Source: Rhizobium leguminosarum
Lineage (GTDB): Bacteria; Pseudomonadota; Alphaproteobacteria; Rhizobiales; Rhizobiaceae
NCBI RefSeq assembly: GCF_002953715.1
Contig: NZ_CP025015.1
Location: 1-64,000, forward strand
Length of the DNA: 64,000 nt
Direction: 5' to 3'
Part shown: positions 1-7,293 of the stretch, in pieces
How the letters are laid out: each line of letters starts with the position of its first letter
Position numbering within the stretch: the first letter of the stretch is position 1
Translations under genes and position numbers: made by a program
The notes under the pieces: model-generated
Told to the model about the DNA's origin: nothing
Seen by the model: only the letters and a program-made list of their open reading frames with translations
The model's database searches: none

Positions 1-1224
1 ATGGCGATAGCAAACCGAGTAGAAGCAAGTGTTGGCTCGAAGGAAGATGCCGGCAGCAAAATCATGCGCCATGCCGGGCTTCTGTCCGGGCAATTGCAGC
101 AGCTCAGAACTCGTATGTATCCGCCAAAATCGGAAAAGACCCTGCGTCCCTTTCTGACCAACGAAGTGTCGAAGCTGACGTCTATACCAGATTCCACCCT
201 GAAGCTCATGTCCACCGAAGGACGTGGGCCGATTCCCAGTAGGCTGGAAAATAACCATCGCGTCTACACGCTGGACCAGATCAATGAACTGCGTGAATTG
301 TTCGCGATTCAGAAACCTGCAGACGCCTTGCGATTCCTTCCTCGTCGACGTGCCGGCGAGCACCTCCAGGTTCTTGCAATAGCCAACTTCAAGGGCGGCA
401 GCGCGAAGACGACAACCTGTGTCCACCTTGCCCACTATCTCGCCCTTCATGGGTATCGCGTCCTCGCACTCGACCTGGACCCGCAAGCATCCTTGTCCGC
501 TTTGTTCGGTGCTCAGCCAGAAGTTGATGTTGGGTCGAATGAAACGATCTATGCCGCTTTGCGTTACGATGACGCCGAGCGTCGTCCCATCCGCGATATA
601 ATTCGCAGGACATATTTCGATGGCATCGACCTCATTCCGGGCAATCTTGAAGTCATGGAGTATGAGCACGAAACGCCACGGATCTTGGCGAACAAGGCCA
701 ACTCCGGCGCAATCTTTTTTGAGCGGCTGAAACTCGCCCTTTCGGAAGTCGCGGCGGACTACGACATCGTGATTCTTGACACTCCGCCGTCGCTCGGCTT
801 TCTGACGTTGAGCGCGATATACGCCGCGACTAGCATGATCATTACTGTCCACCCGGCTATGCTGGACGTTGCGTCAATGAGCCAGTTCCTTCTCATGATG
901 GGCGATCTGATTAGTGTTCTGAACGAGAGCGGCGCTCAGTTAGACCAGGACTTCATTCGGTATCTGGTCACACGACACGACCCCAATGACGCGCCACAGT
1001 CGCAAGTCGTTGCGATGCTTCGGCACTTGTTCGGCTCCGATGTATTATTGCCCACCGCCATTGAAAGCACCGCCGTTGAGGCAGCCGGCTTGGCGAAACG
1101 CTCGGTATACGAGCTCGAATTGGGGCAGATCGGGCGCGATACTCACAAGCGTGCTCGCGAGGCGGTAGATGCTGTGAACGAGGCGATTGTTCGCCTCATC
1201 AATGAGAGCTGGGGGCGGACATGA
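1..1224 (+). CDS. repA: RepA, ParA-type partition ATPase of a repABC plasmid
   Basis: A 407-residue ParA/MinD-family ATPase that segregates the plasmid with RepB and, in this family, represses the repABC operon. The deviant Walker A motif (FKGGSAKTT) lies near residues 130-138, followed by DLDPQASLSALFG and the Walker B-like DIVILDTPPS near residue 258. The N-terminal 120 residues contain a helix-turn-helix-like region (NEVSKLTSIPDSTLKLMSTEG), as expected for plasmid RepA proteins. The length is normal for the family. The window starts exactly at its ATG, so the promoter and ribosome-binding site are outside. The 3' end overlaps repB by 4 nt (ATGA), which implies translational coupling. Family identification is firm. 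Confidence 0.96.
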   Translation: MAIANRVEASVGSKEDAGSKIMRHAGLLSGQLQQLRTRMYPPKSEKTLRPFLTNEVSKLTSIPDSTLKLMSTEGRGPIPSRLENNHRVYTLDQINELRELFAIQKPADALRFLPRRRAGEHLQVLAIANFKGGSAKTTTCVHLAHYLALHGYRVLALDLDPQASLSALFGAQPEVDVGSNETIYAALRYDDAERRPIRDIIRRTYFDGIDLIPGNLEVMEYEHETPRILANKANSGAIFFERLKLALSEVAADYDIVILDTPPSLGFLTLSAIYAATSMIITVHPAMLDVASMSQFLLMMGDLISVLNESGAQLDQDFIRYLVTRHDPNDAPQSQVVAMLRHLFGSDVLLPTAIESTAVEAAGLAKRSVYELELGQIGRDTHKRAREAVDAVNEAIVRLINESWGRT

Positions 1225-2258
1225 GCAAATCCTCTCGAAAGTCGATTGTCGCCAGTTTCGGGTTGCTTTCTGCCGAGCTGGAGAGTGATCAGGCTGCGGA
1301 TCAACAGCAGCCGTCGCGGGCCCCTGCCCCGGTTCCCGGAAATCGTGTCGGAGCAGGTGTGATCGGTGCTGCTCACCGAGCAATCGACGACATTCGAACA
1401 GAGCGAGATCGCTTGAAGGCTATCGTGGAGTCGGGCGGTGGTGCTGTTCGCGAGTTGGATCCGTCGCTCATTGACCCTTCCCCTTATCCGGACCGGCTGC
1501 CGGACGATGACGCAACGAGCTTCGAGGCGTTCAAACGGTCGATCGAGACTGAGGGGCAAAAGGTTCCCGTTCAGGTTCGCAAACACCCTTCGTCCCCAGG
1601 TCGCTATCAGATCGTTTACGGTCATCGACGCTGGCTCGCTGCCATGCAGCTTGACAGGCCTGTTCGCGCTCTCGAAGTCGAGATTTCCGACCTCGACCTA
1701 GTTCTTGCACAAGGCATCGAAAACGCCGGTCGCCAAGACCTCACCTGGATCGAGCGCGCGCTGTTTGCCTCCCGAATGGATGATGCGGGGATCAAGCCTC
1801 GGCACATCTACGCTGCCCTTTCGATCGAGGACGCAGAACTGGCTCGGATGCGGAATGTCTACAGGATCGTTCCCGCGGATATCATCGAGGCCATTGGGCG
1901 GGCGCCGAGGATCGGGCGGCCACGTTGGCTCGACCTTGCCAAGGCGGTTGCGGGCGACACGGGAGCGCTCGATGCCCTAAGGGCGGCACTGGTTAGGAGG
2001 GGCGATGCGGTTGAGACGTCCGATCAAAGGTTTCAGCGTGCATTGAACGCCATCAAGCCAGTATCGGCTGGTCGGAGAGAGCCAAGCCCGATTACAGACC
2101 AAAGCGGAACGAAGCTTGGCGCCCTGTTGATATCCTCGAAAGAGGTTCGAATTTCGGCTGAGGGTTCACTCGGGGTCGACTTTTTGAAGTTTGTTGAAGC
2201 GGAGCTCCCAGCGCTAACGGAGCGCTTTGTCCGCCTGCGAGAAGACGAGAAACCCTGA
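1221..2258 (+). CDS. repB: RepB, ParB-type centromere-binding protein
   Basis: A 345-residue ParB-family protein that would bind the parS-like palindromes at 2250-2273 and 3693-3720 and load RepA. The ParB N-terminal domain is visible around residues 75-160, with the box II-like segment YGHRRWLAAMQL near residue 133. A helix-turn-helix region follows at about 175-220. The start codon overlaps the repA stop (ATGA). The last two codons and the stop lie inside the first palindrome. Family assignment follows from order and motifs; RepB binding to these particular palindromes is inference. Confidence 0.95.
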   Translation: MSKSSRKSIVASFGLLSAELESDQAADQQQPSRAPAPVPGNRVGAGVIGAAHRAIDDIRTERDRLKAIVESGGGAVRELDPSLIDPSPYPDRLPDDDATSFEAFKRSIETEGQKVPVQVRKHPSSPGRYQIVYGHRRWLAAMQLDRPVRALEVEISDLDLVLAQGIENAGRQDLTWIERALFASRMDDAGIKPRHIYAALSIEDAELARMRNVYRIVPADIIEAIGRAPRIGRPRWLDLAKAVAGDTGALDALRAALVRRGDAVETSDQRFQRALNAIKPVSAGRREPSPITDQSGTKLGALLISSKEVRISAEGSLGVDFLKFVEAELPALTERFVRLREDEKP

Positions 2259-2273
2259 CAGCTGTCAGGGTTT
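2250..2273. promoter_or_regulatory. parS-like palindrome 1 at the repB stop codon
   Basis: A perfect 24-bp inverted repeat centred on CTGACAGCTGTCAG, flanked by symmetric AAACC/GGTTT-type arms. It overlaps the repB stop codon. repABC plasmids carry RepB-binding palindromes with a CAGCTG-like centre, and an almost identical copy follows repC. Use as a centromere is inferred. Confidence 0.8.
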
Positions 2274-2302
2274 GGAGATAAAAAAAGGACGAACTGCAAA
2301 AG

Positions 2303-2353
2303 AAAAAGGCCCCCCAAACGTTGCCGTCGTGGAAGCCTCTCTCAATGTGTGAC
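2303..2353 (-). ncRNA. Antisense ctRNA (incompatibility RNA) between repB and repC
   Basis: repABC operons encode a roughly 50-60 nt counter-transcribed RNA in the repB-repC gap that limits RepC synthesis. On the minus strand a promoter at 2388-2360 would start a transcript near 2353. The transcript would end in a hairpin (GGCTTCC pairing with GGGGGGCC through two G-U pairs) followed by a T run at 2307-2303, a rho-independent terminator. The predicted length of about 50 nt fits the family. The exact 5' end is estimated from promoter spacing. Confidence 0.8.
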
Positions 2354-2359
2354 AACTAG

Positions 2360-2388
2360 AGAATCGCATTTCCCCGAATCCCAGTCAA
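2360..2388 (-). promoter_or_regulatory. Promoter of the ctRNA
   Basis: On the minus strand there is a -35 box TTGACT (2388-2383), a 17-nt spacer, and a -10 box GATTCT (2365-2360). Spacing is optimal for a housekeeping sigma factor, and the expected start about 7 nt downstream gives the ctRNA size typical of repABC plasmids. Confidence 0.65.
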
Positions 2389-2448
2389 GAGTCTTTGGCA
2401 CCGTAATTTGGTGAGCAGGTTTCTTTTGCCTTTTTGAAGGTGAAGAAA

Positions 2449-3663
2449 ATGCAGATTGGAAGTGTGACGACGCCCTTTGGGCGGCGGCCGGCGACGCTTG
2501 CCCTGGTGAAGCGGCAAATCGAGACGAGTAAGATTAAGCCGGGCAAGACAGCGGACAAATGGAAAGTCTTTCGGGACGCATCCGAAGCAAGGGAGCTGCT
2601 TGGCCTGCAGGATCGCAGCCTGGCCGTCCTTGACGCGCTCCTGAGCTTTCATCCAGACACCGAATTGCGCCAGGATGCGCAACTCATCGTTTTTCCGTCC
2701 AACACACAATTGACACTTCGGGCGCACGGTATCGCCGGCGCTACCCTTCGCAGACATCTGGCCCTTCTCGTTGAGGCAGGACTGATCGTGCGGAAGGACA
2801 GCGCGAATGGAAAGCGCTACGCCCGGAAGGACAAGGCGGGTGCGATCGATAGCGCATTCGGCTTTGATCTGTCACCGTTGCTCATGCGAACAGATGAGCT
2901 TGCCATGATGGCGCAACAGGTCGTTGCAGATCGTTTCGCCCTCCGTCGGGCGAAGGAGAATTTGACAATATGCCGGCGTGACGTTCGAAAGCTCATTTCT
3001 GCCGCGATCGAGGAAGGTGCGTCAGGCAACTGGGAAAACATCGAAGCGATGTACGTCGGTCTCGTAGGCAGGATTCCGCGCGCTCCGACGCTCAGTGATG
3101 TGAATTCAATCCTGGACGAGATGGAGCTCCTGCTGCAGGAGGCGGTCAACATCCTGGAAGTGCAGCAAAAAGACGAAAATAATAGCACCAATGGTGACCA
3201 ATGTGAGCGTCACATACAGAATTCAAATACCGACTCCATCTATGAACTTGAACCTAGCGCAGAAAACGAGCAGGGCGCAAAGGCGGTGGACGATGATCGG
3301 CCGAAGCGGGAGCCAGTCCGGAATTTTCCACTTGGCATGGTGATGCGGGCTTGCCCTGAGATCGCGATATATGGCCCGGGCGGTACGATCGGGAGTTGGC
3401 GCGAGATGATGGGTGCAGCGGTGGTCGTCCGGTCGATGCTGGGCGTCAGCCCGTCAGCCTATCAGGAGGCCTGCGAGGTGATGGGGCCGGAAAGTGCGGC
3501 CACGGCGATCGCCTGCATCCTTGAGCGGGCAGGGCACATCAACTCGCCTGGCGGATATCTGCGAGACTTGACACGCAAGGCGGCACGTGGCGAGTTTTCA
3601 CTTGGCCCGGCGCTTATGGCGCTGCTTCGGCTGAATGGCGATAGCGATCGCAGGACGGGATAG
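2449..3663 (+). CDS. repC: RepC replication initiator
   Basis: A 404-residue plasmid replication initiator of the RepC family. The start chosen is the ATG at 2449 (MQIGSVTTPFGRRP), because family members begin with this block and GAAGGTGA lies upstream; an upstream in-frame TTG at 2434 would add only MKVKK. The N-terminal winged-helix DNA-binding region covers about residues 50-140, including AHGIAGATLRRHLALLVEAG and the wing-like SANGKRYARK. A variable acidic linker at about 240-290 precedes the conserved C-terminal domain. In this family the origin usually lies inside repC, so this gene probably also contains oriV. Expression would be limited by the antisense RNA upstream. Confidence 0.95.
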   Translation: MQIGSVTTPFGRRPATLALVKRQIETSKIKPGKTADKWKVFRDASEARELLGLQDRSLAVLDALLSFHPDTELRQDAQLIVFPSNTQLTLRAHGIAGATLRRHLALLVEAGLIVRKDSANGKRYARKDKAGAIDSAFGFDLSPLLMRTDELAMMAQQVVADRFALRRAKENLTICRRDVRKLISAAIEEGASGNWENIEAMYVGLVGRIPRAPTLSDVNSILDEMELLLQEAVNILEVQQKDENNSTNGDQCERHIQNSNTDSIYELEPSAENEQGAKAVDDDRPKREPVRNFPLGMVMRACPEIAIYGPGGTIGSWREMMGAAVVVRSMLGVSPSAYQEACEVMGPESAATAIACILERAGHINSPGGYLRDLTRKAARGEFSLGPALMALLRLNGDSDRRTG

Positions 3664-3692
3664 TTGATTACCTAGGCCGTTGGTCGGCTGGT

Positions 3693-3720
3693 CAAAACCC
3701 TGACAGCTGTCAGGGTTTTG
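3693..3720. promoter_or_regulatory. parS-like palindrome 2 downstream of repC
   Basis: A perfect 28-bp inverted repeat with the same CTGACAGCTGTCAG core as the copy at 2250-2273, and with longer arms (CAAAACC/GGTTTTG). It lies 30 bp after the repC stop. The rest of the 232-bp repC-to-NYN gap shows no gene. Two copies flanking repC suggest a dispersed centromere. Confidence 0.8.
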
Positions 3721-3895
3721 CGATCGGCGGATGCTGGAGCGGGGAAGGGTAGATCAACTCGGCTGGCGGATGCTGACATCATCCGACAAGGCAAGTTTTC
3801 GCTCGGTCCGATGGGCAAATTAAATGAAGTTGCTTGCCTGGTCCGAGCCGTTGCTCTGCTGGCCTTCGAGACCGTTTTAAAAATGAGGAAGAGCA

Positions 3896-4630
3896 ATGCC
3901 GTCTGAAACTCGATCTCCGCGCCTCGCTGTTCTGATTGATGCGGACAATACATCCGCTAAAATCGCCGACGGGCTGTTCGAAGAGGTAGCCAAAATCGGG
4001 GAGGCGAGCGTGCGTCGCATCTACGGTGATTTTTCCGGCACCCGCTCCAAGGGTTGGGCGGACGTGCTCGCAAAGCACGCGATTATCCCGCAGCAGCAAT
4101 TTGCGTATACAACGGGAAAGAATGCTTCCGATATCACTTTGGTCATCGATGCAATGGATTTGCTGCACAGCGGGAGGTTCGACGGCTTCTGCCTAGTGTC
4201 CTCGGACAGCGATTTCACGCGGCTTGCCGCCCGGATCCGCGAGCAGGGTGTCGATGTATTCGGCTTCGGCGAGCAGAAGACACCGGAAAGTTTTCGCCAG
4301 GCCTGCCGGCGGTTCGTCTATACCGAAAATCTGCTTCCTGGCGCGATCAAGGACGAGCAGAATACTGCTTCCACCGACAAGCCGCTGCAGCCGGCAACAT
4401 CGGCCGTGCCGCTGATCAAGAAGGTACTGTCCCAGGAGGATAGCGATGACGGCTGGGTCAACCTGGGCACCGTCGGCAAGCAGTTGTTGAACCTGGCGCC
4501 GGATTTCGACCCGCGTACATTCGGCTTCCGAAAACTCAGCGATCTTATCCGCAAGACGAACCAGTTCGAGATTCGCCAGGCCGAGGGCAGTCCGATCAGC
4601 ATCCGGGTGAAACAACGAGGTAACAAGTAG
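3896..4630 (+). CDS. NYN-domain putative RNase with C-terminal LOTUS/OST-HTH domain
   Basis: A 244-residue protein. The N-terminal NYN (PIN-like, LabA/DUF88) domain shows the expected acidic residues in LIDADNTSAKIADG (about 10-25), VIDAMDLLHSG and SSDSDFTRLA (about 100-108). The C-terminal segment (about 180-240; DGWVNLGTVGKQLLNLAPDFDP, then FGFRKLSDLI) matches an OST-HTH/LOTUS RNA-binding fold. The family suggests a metal-dependent RNase guided by an RNA-binding module. A GAGGAAGAG ribosome-binding site precedes the ATG. A cold-shock gene follows 152 bp downstream. A second NYN-LOTUS gene, also next to a cold-shock gene, lies at 57360-58157. The substrate is unknown. Confidence 0.85.
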   Translation: MPSETRSPRLAVLIDADNTSAKIADGLFEEVAKIGEASVRRIYGDFSGTRSKGWADVLAKHAIIPQQQFAYTTGKNASDITLVIDAMDLLHSGRFDGFCLVSSDSDFTRLAARIREQGVDVFGFGEQKTPESFRQACRRFVYTENLLPGAIKDEQNTASTDKPLQPATSAVPLIKKVLSQEDSDDGWVNLGTVGKQLLNLAPDFDPRTFGFRKLSDLIRKTNQFEIRQAEGSPISIRVKQRGNK

Positions 4631-4782
4631 CACCATCGTCGCGGCGATAGAGCGAGGAGTACCGGGACACCTCGACGGTGAGTATGGCTTTCCCCGCGGC
4701 AAGAAGCGTCTATCAGTGCTGCCCGCAAAAAAAGTGTCAGCCGAGCACGCTTCGGAAATGCGATTGATCAAAGGAAGACGTC

Positions 4783-4989
4783 ATGGCGACCGGTACGGTA
4801 AAGTGGTTCAACGCAACGAAGGGCTTCGGGTTCATCGAGCCGGACGACGGCAGCGCCGATGTGTTCGTCCATATTTCCACAGTGGAGCGGGCCGGCATGC
4901 GCGGCCTCAACGACGGCCAGAAAATTACCTATGAGCTGGTAAAGGATCGCAAGTCCGGCAAGATGTCTGCGGACAACCTGCAGGCCTGA
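4783..4989 (+). CDS. cspA: CspA-family cold-shock protein
   Basis: A 68-residue single-domain cold-shock protein (OB fold) that binds single-stranded RNA/DNA. RNP1 (KGFGFI) and RNP2 (VFVHIS) are both intact and the length is standard. AAGGAAG sits at good spacing before the ATG. The 152-bp leader after the NYN gene is long enough for a structured cold-shock 5' UTR. A strong terminator follows at 5012-5045. It pairs with the NYN-LOTUS gene upstream, an arrangement repeated near 58 kb. Confidence 0.93.
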   Translation: MATGTVKWFNATKGFGFIEPDDGSADVFVHISTVERAGMRGLNDGQKITYELVKDRKSGKMSADNLQA

Positions 4990-5011
4990 GTCTAACTGCA
5001 GGTGAATGGTC

Positions 5012-5045
5012 GGATAGGCCGGGTTCGCCCGGACTATCCTTTTTT
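5012..5045 (+). terminator. Rho-independent terminator of the cold-shock gene
   Basis: An inverted repeat GGATAGGCCGGG / CCCGGACTATCC (one internal mismatch) with a TTCG loop, followed immediately by six T residues. It lies 23 bp after the cspA stop. Confidence 0.85.
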
Positions 5046-5811
5046 GCAGGCCGAGATATGTGCGCGGTGCAAGCGCGGGACTTAAATGTTCTGCATGGCA
5101 GTATTACCCTCAGAGTGTTCAAGGGGTTCACCTCCTCCCGAACCCCTTGGGTCCGACGGACAGCAGGCTGTCAGTCACTATCGGACCCCTGCGCCCCTCA
5201 TCCCGTGCTGGGCTTTCTGTTGCGCAAGCAGGACGACCGCCACATCCCTCATTACGATTTTTGCCATCCTTATCGATCAAGGCCTCACGAGATCGCCCCA
5301 ATTGTCTTGACGGATCTGTTCTTAGAGCCGGCCGGCCGGCCCAAGGACGCCATCGACGCATTTAATTTCGATGCGGCTGAGAGGATGCAGACCAGAAGCT
5401 TAGAGACATCAGCAGCATCCCCGTTTCGCGAGTACTAGGTTCCCTCGTGATGCTCCATCTGCGCCCGCTGAGGGACGATTAACGTGACCGACACCAAGCG
5501 GTGTGAAGGTACAGGGGCTGCACGTATTTGCTTCTAATCTACGGTCCCCCGCCCGCCAGCTTATGACAGGAAGGAAGCATTCGGCGCCCCTGGAGTGAAG
5601 GGCTGACGCGCGGATATATCAAACTTGGCAATTGCTCTGATGCTGTCGAAAATTCCCATCTTTGCGAGGAGTGCTGAAGGGTGAAGGTCACGCTGCTACG
5701 TAGACGTACTTCAACTTAATCTCGGTTCATCGCTCGCCCCATCTCGGGGAAAGCGTTAGTAAAATTACCTGGCTGTAACCCACTTCTGACCACTGGAGCC
5801 GGAAGCAGCCT
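5046..5811. other. Gene-poor interval between cspA and the recombinase
   Basis: About 765 bp without a convincing gene. Short open frames on both strands lack ribosome-binding sites or recognisable motifs. The notable content is an RNA-like hairpin at 5120-5149 with an anti-Shine-Dalgarno loop, followed by a nested hairpin: GGGTCCGA pairs with TCGGACCC and encloses GACAGC/GCTGTC, up to about 5187. Confidence 0.5.
5120..5149 (+). ncRNA. Hairpin with anti-Shine-Dalgarno loop, candidate small RNA element
   Basis: Perfect 10-bp stem arms CAAGGGGTTC / GAACCCCTTG enclose the loop ACCTCCTCCC. C-rich CCUCCUCCC loops are a hallmark of some alphaproteobacterial trans-acting RNAs (the alpha-r14 type), which pair with ribosome-binding sites. 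No clear promoter was found, and the structure after the following hairpin lacks a strong U tract, so transcript limits are unknown. A chance hairpin remains possible. Confidence 0.4.
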
Positions 5812-6960
5812 TCAGAGCATACGCGTAGCGCGTCCGCTGCGACGGGTGGCATTGTTGTAATAACTCGAGGCTTGCTGAACCGAGCGATGTCTCGACTGTT
5901 CCATCGCCTCGGGGAGCGGAATCCCGCGGATGGCAGCCTCAGTCAGATATCCCGAACGCAATCCGTGCGCGGAAAACTCCCCACGCTCTAATCCAGCCAG
6001 TTCCACCCGCTGCTTGATGATCGCATTGACCGACTGCGGATCGATCGCCCGCCGCGAAACAGTCCCCCATCGCCCGATCGCCCGAAACACGCTGCCGCTG
6101 TCGATCTTGGCGGCCACCATCCAGGCATTCAGCGCATCCACCGGCCGACCGGTCAGGTAGACAACGTCGTCCTCGTCGCCGCTGGTCGTCTTGGTGCGGC
6201 CGAGATGGATGGCAAGAGAGGGGAGGGGGCTCCCGCCTTCGACCGGAATGGGCGGCTCGACGGTCAACTGTTCGCGGCGCAGCCCGGCGATCTCGCTGCG
6301 CCGGCGACCGCCGGAGGCAAACGCGACCATCAGGATCGCCCGGTCCCGGAGATCGCGCAGACTGTCGGTCGCGCAGGTCGCCAGCAGTCTTGCCAGGACG
6401 TCGCCGGTGACCGCCTTGGCGCTCTTGCGAAGACGTTGTCTTGGCGCGGCTCGGATCGCCAGCCGAATGGCTGATTTGAGGGCAGGGGAGGCGAACGCGC
6501 CGTCGAGGCCCCGCCACTTGGTCAGCGTCGACCAGTTCGCCAGCCGCCGCCGCACCGTGGCTGGCGCGTGTGGACCGACGGATTTCAGAAACCCTTGGCT
6601 CCTGAGGCTTTCGTCGACGTCGGCCGGCATACCGTGATCGGGTGCGTAAGCCCGCTTTTCCGGATCCCAGAGGTGATGAGCGACGAATTTTAAGAGCAGC
6701 GCTTCGGGCGCCGGCCAGGGCAGCGACTTTTTGGTGGCGGCCAATCCCCAGGCTTCCAGATAGGCGAGATCCGAGGTCAGCGCCCGCAGCGTGTTGTCGC
6801 CCATGCCCTGGTTGACGAGATGGCGCAGCGTTTCGACGTCGTGGTCGGTGAGCAGTTCGGCGAGTTCGTCGCGGCGCTCCATCGGCAGCACGGCGGCGAT
6901 GGTGTCGAGCTCTTCGGCACGGCGCTCGACGGCGGTCAGTGATGTCTTGGCTTTGGCCAC
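5812..6960 (-). CDS. Tyrosine recombinase / phage-type integrase
   Basis: A site-specific recombinase of about 382 residues. Catalytic signatures are present: the first Arg in ASGGRRRSEIAGL, HGLRSGY (HxxR), SRHRSVQQASSYY with the last His/Arg, and the probable nucleophile Tyr near the C-terminus. An N-terminal SAM-like core-binding region (DNTLRALTSDLAYLEAW) is also present. I choose the GTG at 6960 (VAKAKTSLTAVE). The frame stays open to a TTG at 7047, but the extra 29 residues look non-coding and overlap an inverted repeat. That 11-7-11 inverted repeat at 7047-7075 resembles a core recombination site. The gene probably moved or resolved part of this plasmid. Confidence 0.88.
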   Translation of the reverse strand: MAKAKTSLTAVERRAEELDTIAAVLPMERRDELAELLTDHDVETLRHLVNQGMGDNTLRALTSDLAYLEAWGLAATKKSLPWPAPEALLLKFVAHHLWDPEKRAYAPDHGMPADVDESLRSQGFLKSVGPHAPATVRRRLANWSTLTKWRGLDGAFASPALKSAIRLAIRAAPRQRLRKSAKAVTGDVLARLLATCATDSLRDLRDRAILMVAFASGGRRRSEIAGLRREQLTVEPPIPVEGGSPLPSLAIHLGRTKTTSGDEDDVVYLTGRPVDALNAWMVAAKIDSGSVFRAIGRWGTVSRRAIDPQSVNAIIKQRVELAGLERGEFSAHGLRSGYLTEAAIRGIPLPEAMEQSRHRSVQQASSYYNNATRRSGRATRML

Positions 6961-7046
6961 GGGCGTCCCAAAAAGTCGCGGGTTTTGGCGGCCTTGAGGG
7001 CCGTGATTTGCCCCGATTCTTTCTGATTTGCGGCTCCAAATCAACA

Positions 7047-7075
7047 ACCATCGATAAACGGTGGTTATCGATGGT
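7047..7075. repeat. 11-7-11 inverted repeat upstream of the recombinase
   Basis: Perfect 11-bp arms ACCATCGATAA (7047-7057) and TTATCGATGGT (7065-7075) are separated by the 7-nt spacer ACGGTGG. The geometry (11-13 bp arms, 6-8 bp spacer) is that of a tyrosine-recombinase core site. It lies 86 bp upstream of the recombinase start. It could equally be an operator for that gene. Confidence 0.55.
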
Positions 7076-7140
7076 CAGCAAACGCGTGGAGATCCACAGC
7101 CGTGACAGAAGCAATTAGCGATATCGCTTCTGGTTAATGG

Positions 7141-7204
7141 CGTGTTTACTATGATTTCAATGCCTTACGATTGTCGAGGTTGCCCGTAAGTGCCCTGCTG
7201 CGAC
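7141..7204 (+). pseudogene. 5' fragment of the DUF1612 gene split by the IS66 element
   Basis: Joining this stretch to the sequence after the insertion, and counting the duplicated target once, restores one frame: VYYDFNALRLSRLPVSALL continues into RPISDAGIALARLDERIARS. That is the N-terminus expected for rhizobial DUF1612 / helix-turn-helix proteins. No in-frame ATG remains and a stop lies in frame at 7135. The 5' end was therefore already damaged, or its start codon was mutated, before or after the insertion. Confidence 0.65.
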
Positions 7205-7293
7205 GTAAGCGGGGCTGATTTGGTGGCCATGCCGACACAATCAGCATGTCTGACCCAGAGCAGGGTGCTAGTTGCGCAAAGGATCGAGAGCGT

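Noticed and set aside
5058..5438. A 126-codon plus-strand frame
   Set aside because: No ribosome-binding site or family; overlaps several other open frames and an RNA-like hairpin.
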